Below, one piece after another: positions 4,522-8,179 of a DNA stretch of 8,179 nt; position 1 is the first letter of the stretch; every line of letters starts with the position of its first letter. Below the pieces are notes generated by a model. It was not told where the DNA came from. It ran no database searches and saw only the letters and a program-made list of their open reading frames with translations. This DNA is from an uncultured Alphaproteobacteria bacterium (GTDB taxonomy: Bacteria > Pseudomonadota > Alphaproteobacteria > Rhizobiales > Beijerinckiaceae): NCBI GenBank assembly GCA_937903315.1, contig CALCZO010000285.1:1-8179 (forward strand), written 5' to 3'. The position numbers were made by a program, and so were the translations under genes.

Positions 4522-6792
4522 ATGGCCTCGATCGATCCCGGATATGCCACGCTGAAAGCCGGAGCGCGGTCGCGCGGCACGGCGATGGTGCTGACGGCCT
4601 TCGTCGCGGCCATCTTCACCTCGGCGTTCCTGCTGTTCGCGGTCCAGCCGATGTTCACCAAGATGGTGCTGCCGCTGCTCGGCGGCTCGCCGGCGGTGTG
4701 GTCGGTGGCGATGGTGTTCTTCCAGTCGCTGCTGCTGGCGGGCTATGCCTACGCCCATCTGTCGGCGCGCTATCTGCCGCTGCGCGCGGGGATCATCGTC
4801 CATCTCGCGCTGTTCGGCGCCACGGCCTTTGCCCTGCCGCTCGGCATTTCGGCGACCATCGGCGATCCGCCCAATTCCGGGCAGGAACTGTGGCTGATCG
4901 GCGTGTTCATGGCCTCGGTCGGCTTGCCGTTCTTCGCGGTCTCGGCCAATGGCCCGCTGCTTCAGGCGTGGTTCTCGCGCAGTGCGCACCCCACCGCGCA
5001 TGATCCGTACTATCTTTACGGCGCGTCGAATTTCGGCAGTTTTGCCGCGCTGCTGCTCTATCCGGTGCTGATGGAGCCGCTTCTGGTGCTGAAGGCGCAG
5101 ACCGGCCTGTGGTCGCTCGGCTTTCTCGTGCTCGGCGGGCTGATCGCCCTGTCCGGGCTGATGGCACTGCGCTATCCGGGCGCGGCCGCCGATGTGCCGG
5201 TGCGGCAGGCGGCTGCCGGCGCCGCGCCGCGCGCCGCCGATTATCTGGCGTGGATCGGCCTGTCTGCCGTGCCCTCGGGCCTGCTGGTCGCCGTCACCGC
5301 CTATCTGTCGACCGATGTTGCCGCCGCGCCGTTCCTGTGGGTCATTCCGCTGTCGCTGTATCTGGCCACCTTCATGGTGGTGTTCCGCGATCCGCTGCCG
5401 TTCCGCATGGCGGTGATGGAACGGCTGATGACGCTGCTGGCGGGCGCGCTGGTGCTGTTCATGTTCGTCGGCGAGGCCTATCTGGCGCTGTCGCTGGTGC
5501 TGCATCTGGCGTTCATGACCATCGGCACGCTGATCTGCCATGCACGGCTGTACCAGCGGCGTCCGGCGAGTGCGCATCTGACGACGTTCTATCTCTGCAT
5601 GTCGTTCGGCGGTGTGCTCGGCGGTCTGTTCTGCGGCCTTGTCGCGCCCAACGTGTTCAACCGCGTCACTGAATATCCGATCCTGATCATCGCGGCGCTG
5701 CTGTGCCTGCCCACCGTCGCGGCGGCGAAGCTGGCCGACTGGCGCACGCAGGCAACGCTGTGGGCGGTCGTGGTCGCCGCTTTCGTGCTCGCCATCCGGG
5801 TGATGCCGGCCCAGCAGGATGTCGATACCCATTATGTGCTCGTCGCGCTGATGGTGCTGCTGGCGGTGATCGCGATGATCCTGTTCCGCCGCCCGCTGGC
5901 GGTGACGACCATTGTGGCCGGGCTGTTCGTGATGATGGGCGATGTCGGCGTGCACGATCGCGACCAGCTTGCCATCCGCTCGTTCTTCGGTGTCAACAAG
6001 GTGCAGATCAGCAACGACGGGCAGTTCCGCCGGCTGACGCACGGCACGACGCTGCATGGCACGATGCGGATCGCCAACGCCGACGGCACCCCCGCGCCGC
6101 AGCGGCCCGAACCGCTCAGCTACTACTATGACGGCGGGCCGATGAGCCAGGTCATCAGGATGCAGCAGGCGCGTGCCGGGGACCGCGGCCTTGATATCGG
6201 CATCATCGGGCTCGGTACCGGCTCGCTGGCCTGCCATGGCCGGGCACAGGATCGCTGGACCTATTACGAGATCGACCCCGCCGTCGTGGCAATTGCCAAG
6301 GACGCGAGCCAGTTCCGCTTCCTGTCCGAATGCGCGCCCGAAGCGCGGATCGTGGTCGGCGACGCGCGGCTGACGCTGGCCAAGGACGCGGCAAAATATG
6401 ACGTTCTGGTCATCGACGCGTTTGCTTCAGACGCCATCCCGGTCCATCTGCTGACCAAGGAATCGGTGGCGATGTACATGAGCCGGCTCAACCCCGGCGG
6501 CGTGCTGGCGCTGCATATCTCCAACCGCCATCTGGAACTGGGCAGCGTCGTCGCCTCGATCAAGCAGAGCCTCGGTCTCAACGGGGTGATCCTGCTTGAC
6601 CAGATCACCGGCAACGAATTCCTCAAGGGCGGCCGCGCCGGTTCGCTGGTCGCGGCGCTGTCGGCCGACGATGCGCCGATGCAGGCGCTGACCGCCGGCA
6701 AGTGGCGGCGGCTGGCGCAGACCGAGACCCCTGTCTGGACCGATGATTATTCGAATATCGTTGGCGCGATGTGGCGCGCTTACCGGATGTAG
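4522..6792 (+). CDS. Polytopic membrane protein fused to a spermidine-synthase-like domain
   Basis: The 756-residue product matches proteins usually labelled fused MFS/spermidine synthase; the substrate is unknown. Roughly 14 hydrophobic segments fill residues 20-475, the first containing FAVQPMF. A linker with LTHGTTLHG (505-513) and YYYDGGP (534-540) follows. The C-terminal Rossmann domain has nucleotide-binding GLGTGSLA (563-570), the acidic YEID (582-585) expected to hold an adenosyl ligand, VGDAR (612-616) and DAFASDAIPVHLLTKE (632-647). It ends in WTDDYSN. True aminopropyltransferases carry a YHE motif and D-x-SDP-type catalytic loop; I do not see these, so spermidine production should not be assumed. 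ATG 4522 is chosen because GAAAGG lies eight bases upstream; TTG 4483 would add 13 residues without a ribosome site. It stands alone after holB, preceded by a CtrA-like site and an inverted repeat. A membrane-bound S-adenosylmethionine-type transferase or polyamine transport/modification protein are alternatives. Confidence 0.85.
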   Translation: MASIDPGYATLKAGARSRGTAMVLTAFVAAIFTSAFLLFAVQPMFTKMVLPLLGGSPAVWSVAMVFFQSLLLAGYAYAHLSARYLPLRAGIIVHLALFGATAFALPLGISATIGDPPNSGQELWLIGVFMASVGLPFFAVSANGPLLQAWFSRSAHPTAHDPYYLYGASNFGSFAALLLYPVLMEPLLVLKAQTGLWSLGFLVLGGLIALSGLMALRYPGAAADVPVRQAAAGAAPRAADYLAWIGLSAVPSGLLVAVTAYLSTDVAAAPFLWVIPLSLYLATFMVVFRDPLPFRMAVMERLMTLLAGALVLFMFVGEAYLALSLVLHLAFMTIGTLICHARLYQRRPASAHLTTFYLCMSFGGVLGGLFCGLVAPNVFNRVTEYPILIIAALLCLPTVAAAKLADWRTQATLWAVVVAAFVLAIRVMPAQQDVDTHYVLVALMVLLAVIAMILFRRPLAVTTIVAGLFVMMGDVGVHDRDQLAIRSFFGVNKVQISNDGQFRRLTHGTTLHGTMRIANADGTPAPQRPEPLSYYYDGGPMSQVIRMQQARAGDRGLDIGIIGLGTGSLACHGRAQDRWTYYEIDPAVVAIAKDASQFRFLSECAPEARIVVGDARLTLAKDAAKYDVLVIDAFASDAIPVHLLTKESVAMYMSRLNPGGVLALHISNRHLELGSVVASIKQSLGLNGVILLDQITGNEFLKGGRAGSLVAALSADDAPMQALTAGKWRRLAQTETPVWTDDYSNIVGAMWRAYRM

Positions 6793-6805
6793 CCGCCGCG
6801 CACGG

Positions 6806-6835
6806 TTGACCTTTGCCGCCGGTCGCCGCCATCAT
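6806..6835 (+). promoter_or_regulatory. Possible recG promoter
   Basis: TTGACC (6806-6811) and CATCAT (6830-6835) are separated by 18 bases in the 48-base gap before recG. The implied start of transcription is at or very near the ATG at 6841. The -10 match is four of six bases, so the assignment is weak. Confidence 0.25.
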
Positions 6836-6840
6836 CGGCC

Positions 6841-8179
6841 ATGCGTCCGGCGGTTCTCGATTCCTGGTTCTCGGCTGTGGCCCGGCTGCCGGGCATTGGC
6901 CCGCGCACCGCGCCGCTGTTTGACCGGCTGCTCGGTCGCGAGGGGGCAGGGGCGCGGCTGGTCGATCTTGCCTTTCACCTGCCGGCGGGCGTCATCGACC
7001 GGCGGCTGTCGCCGAATCTGGCCGAAGCGCCGGTCGGCACCATCGCCACCGTGCGCATCACCGTCGAGGCGCATCGCCCGCCGCCGCCGGGGCGCAGCCG
7101 GGCGCCCTACCGCGTGCTGACCGGCGATGAGACCGGCGACCTGACGCTGGTGTTTTTCAAGACCTTCGCCGGGCAGATCGAGAAGACCTTTCCGCTCGGC
7201 GCGACGCGGATCGTGTCCGGCGTCATCGACCTCTTCGACGGGCATCGCCAGATGACCCATCCCGACCGGGTGGTTCCGGTCAGCGAGGCGGAGACGCTGC
7301 CCGCGTTCGAGCCGGTCTATCCGCTGACCGAGGGGCTGGGGCTCAAGCGTGTGCAGACCGCCATCGCCGCGGCGCTCGACCGGCTGTCGGACCTGCCCGA
7401 ATGGCTCGATCCGGCATTGGCGGCGCAGCGTGACTGGCCCGCGTTCCGCGCGGCGCTGGATGTCGCCCATGCGCCCGGATTGCCGGCTGCCGAGGATAGC
7501 GAGCCGCCGGCGCTGACGCGGCTCGCCTATGACGAACTGCTCGCCAGCCAGGTTGCTCTGGTGCTGATGCGCCGGCGGATGAAGGCGGCGGCGGGGCGGG
7601 CAACGTGCGGCACCGGCGCGCGGGCGGCGGTGATCCGCGCCGCGTTGTCCTACAGCCTCACCGGGGCGCAGGAGCGGGCGCTGGAAGCGATCCTGACCGA
7701 CATGGCCTCGGGCGAGCGGATGCTGCGGCTGCTTCAGGGCGATGTCGGGTCCGGCAAGACGATCGTCGCGCTGCTGGCCATGGCAGCGGCAGTGGAGGCC
7801 GGGCGGCAGGCGGCGCTGATGGCACCGACCGACATTCTCGCCCGCCAGCATTTTGACCGGCTCAACCCCTTGTGCGAGGCGGCCGGCATCCGGCTTGCCG
7901 TGCTGACCGGGCGCAGCAAGGGCAGCGAGCGCGCCGCCGTGCTTGCCGGGCTGGCGGACGGTTCGATCGATTGCGTCACCGGCACCCATGCGCTGTTTCA
8001 GGATGATGTGGCGTTCCGCGATCTGGCGCTGGCGGTGGTTGACGAGCAGCACCGCTTCGGCGTGCATCAGCGGCTGGCGCTCAGCGCCAAGGGCGAGGCG
8101 GCGGACCTTCTGGTGATGACGGCAACGCCGATCCCCCGCTCGCTGGTGCTGACCTATTTCGGCGACATGGATGTGTCGA
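6841..8179 (+). CDS. recG: ATP-dependent DNA helicase RecG, C-terminal part beyond window
   Basis: RecG is a superfamily 2 translocase that regresses stalled replication forks and processes recombination junctions. The window holds the first 446 residues of a protein usually near 700; the frame is open to the edge. The N-terminal wedge region begins with LPGIGPRTAPLFDRLLG (16-32) and continues as an OB-fold (about 60-160). The segment around YDELLASQVALVLMRRR links it to the helicase core. The core shows SLTGAQ, Walker A GDVGSGKT at 300-307 (Lys306), TGTHALFQ, the DEQH box at 401-404 followed by RFGVHQR, and TATPIPRS at 427-434, a RecG hallmark. PriA and Mfd share parts of the core but not this N-terminal arrangement. 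The ATG at 6841 gives the standard RecG N-terminus but has no visible Shine-Dalgarno. It lies 48 bases after the membrane-protein gene and probably has its own transcription start. Confidence 0.96.
   Translation, partial: MRPAVLDSWFSAVARLPGIGPRTAPLFDRLLGREGAGARLVDLAFHLPAGVIDRRLSPNLAEAPVGTIATVRITVEAHRPPPPGRSRAPYRVLTGDETGDLTLVFFKTFAGQIEKTFPLGATRIVSGVIDLFDGHRQMTHPDRVVPVSEAETLPAFEPVYPLTEGLGLKRVQTAIAAALDRLSDLPEWLDPALAAQRDWPAFRAALDVAHAPGLPAAEDSEPPALTRLAYDELLASQVALVLMRRRMKAAAGRATCGTGARAAVIRAALSYSLTGAQERALEAILTDMASGERMLRLLQGDVGSGKTIVALLAMAAAVEAGRQAALMAPTDILARQHFDRLNPLCEAAGIRLAVLTGRSKGSERAAVLAGLADGSIDCVTGTHALFQDDVAFRDLALAVVDEQHRFGVHQRLALSAKGEAADLLVMTATPIPRSLVLTYFGDMDVS

Noticed and set aside
3191..6237. 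Long open frames on the - strand (3191-4480 and 4462-6237), and a third at 6832-8067
   Set aside because: Their translations are rich in Arg, His and Gln with low complexity and no recognisable domain, and each is antisense to a gene with clear motifs. They are typical shadow frames of GC-rich coding DNA.
4522..6792. Calling the fusion gene speE, spermidine synthase
   Set aside because: The ligand-binding motifs fit the superfamily, but no YHE motif or standard catalytic loop is visible and the membrane half is not part of SpeE.

Overview
The window is GC-rich (about two-thirds G+C by eye) and carries five complete protein genes and one truncated gene on the + strand, plus a truncated tRNA gene on the - strand. 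The run rlpA, D,D-carboxypeptidase, tmk, holB beside a tRNA-Ser(UGA) is an order I know from Hyphomicrobiales (Rhizobiales). The delta' subunit lacking zinc cysteines and the alphaproteobacterial style of RlpA fit the same group. I cannot name the genus.

Layout: 1-51 is the 5' part of tRNA-Ser(UGA) on the - strand, whose 3' end lies outside the window. 52-300 is a divergent intergenic region with a CtrA-like motif. 301-1404 is rlpA, a septal lytic transglycosylase-like lipoprotein. 1474-2691 is a penicillin-binding D-Ala-D-Ala carboxypeptidase (family S11). 2688-3353 is tmk and 3350-4438 is holB; each begins with GTG overlapping the previous stop by four bases. 4439-4521 is a short regulatory-looking gap with an exact TTAA-N7-TTAA motif and an 18-bp near-palindrome over the ribosome binding site. 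4522-6792 encodes a 756-residue fusion of a polytopic membrane domain and a spermidine-synthase-like domain. 6841 to the window end is the first 446 residues of recG.

How the genes fit together: rlpA and the carboxypeptidase both act on peptidoglycan during growth and division. The carboxypeptidase is translationally linked to dTMP kinase and to a clamp-loader subunit, so envelope growth, dTTP supply and replication sit in one probable operon. RecG, a fork-remodelling helicase, continues the DNA theme but is a separate unit.

Most of the window is ordinary housekeeping DNA; I see no mobile element, CRISPR array, toxin-antitoxin pair or defence cassette. The least understood part is the membrane/spermidine-synthase-like fusion and its compact upstream region. 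It occupies the place where metG and tatD usually follow holB in relatives I remember.
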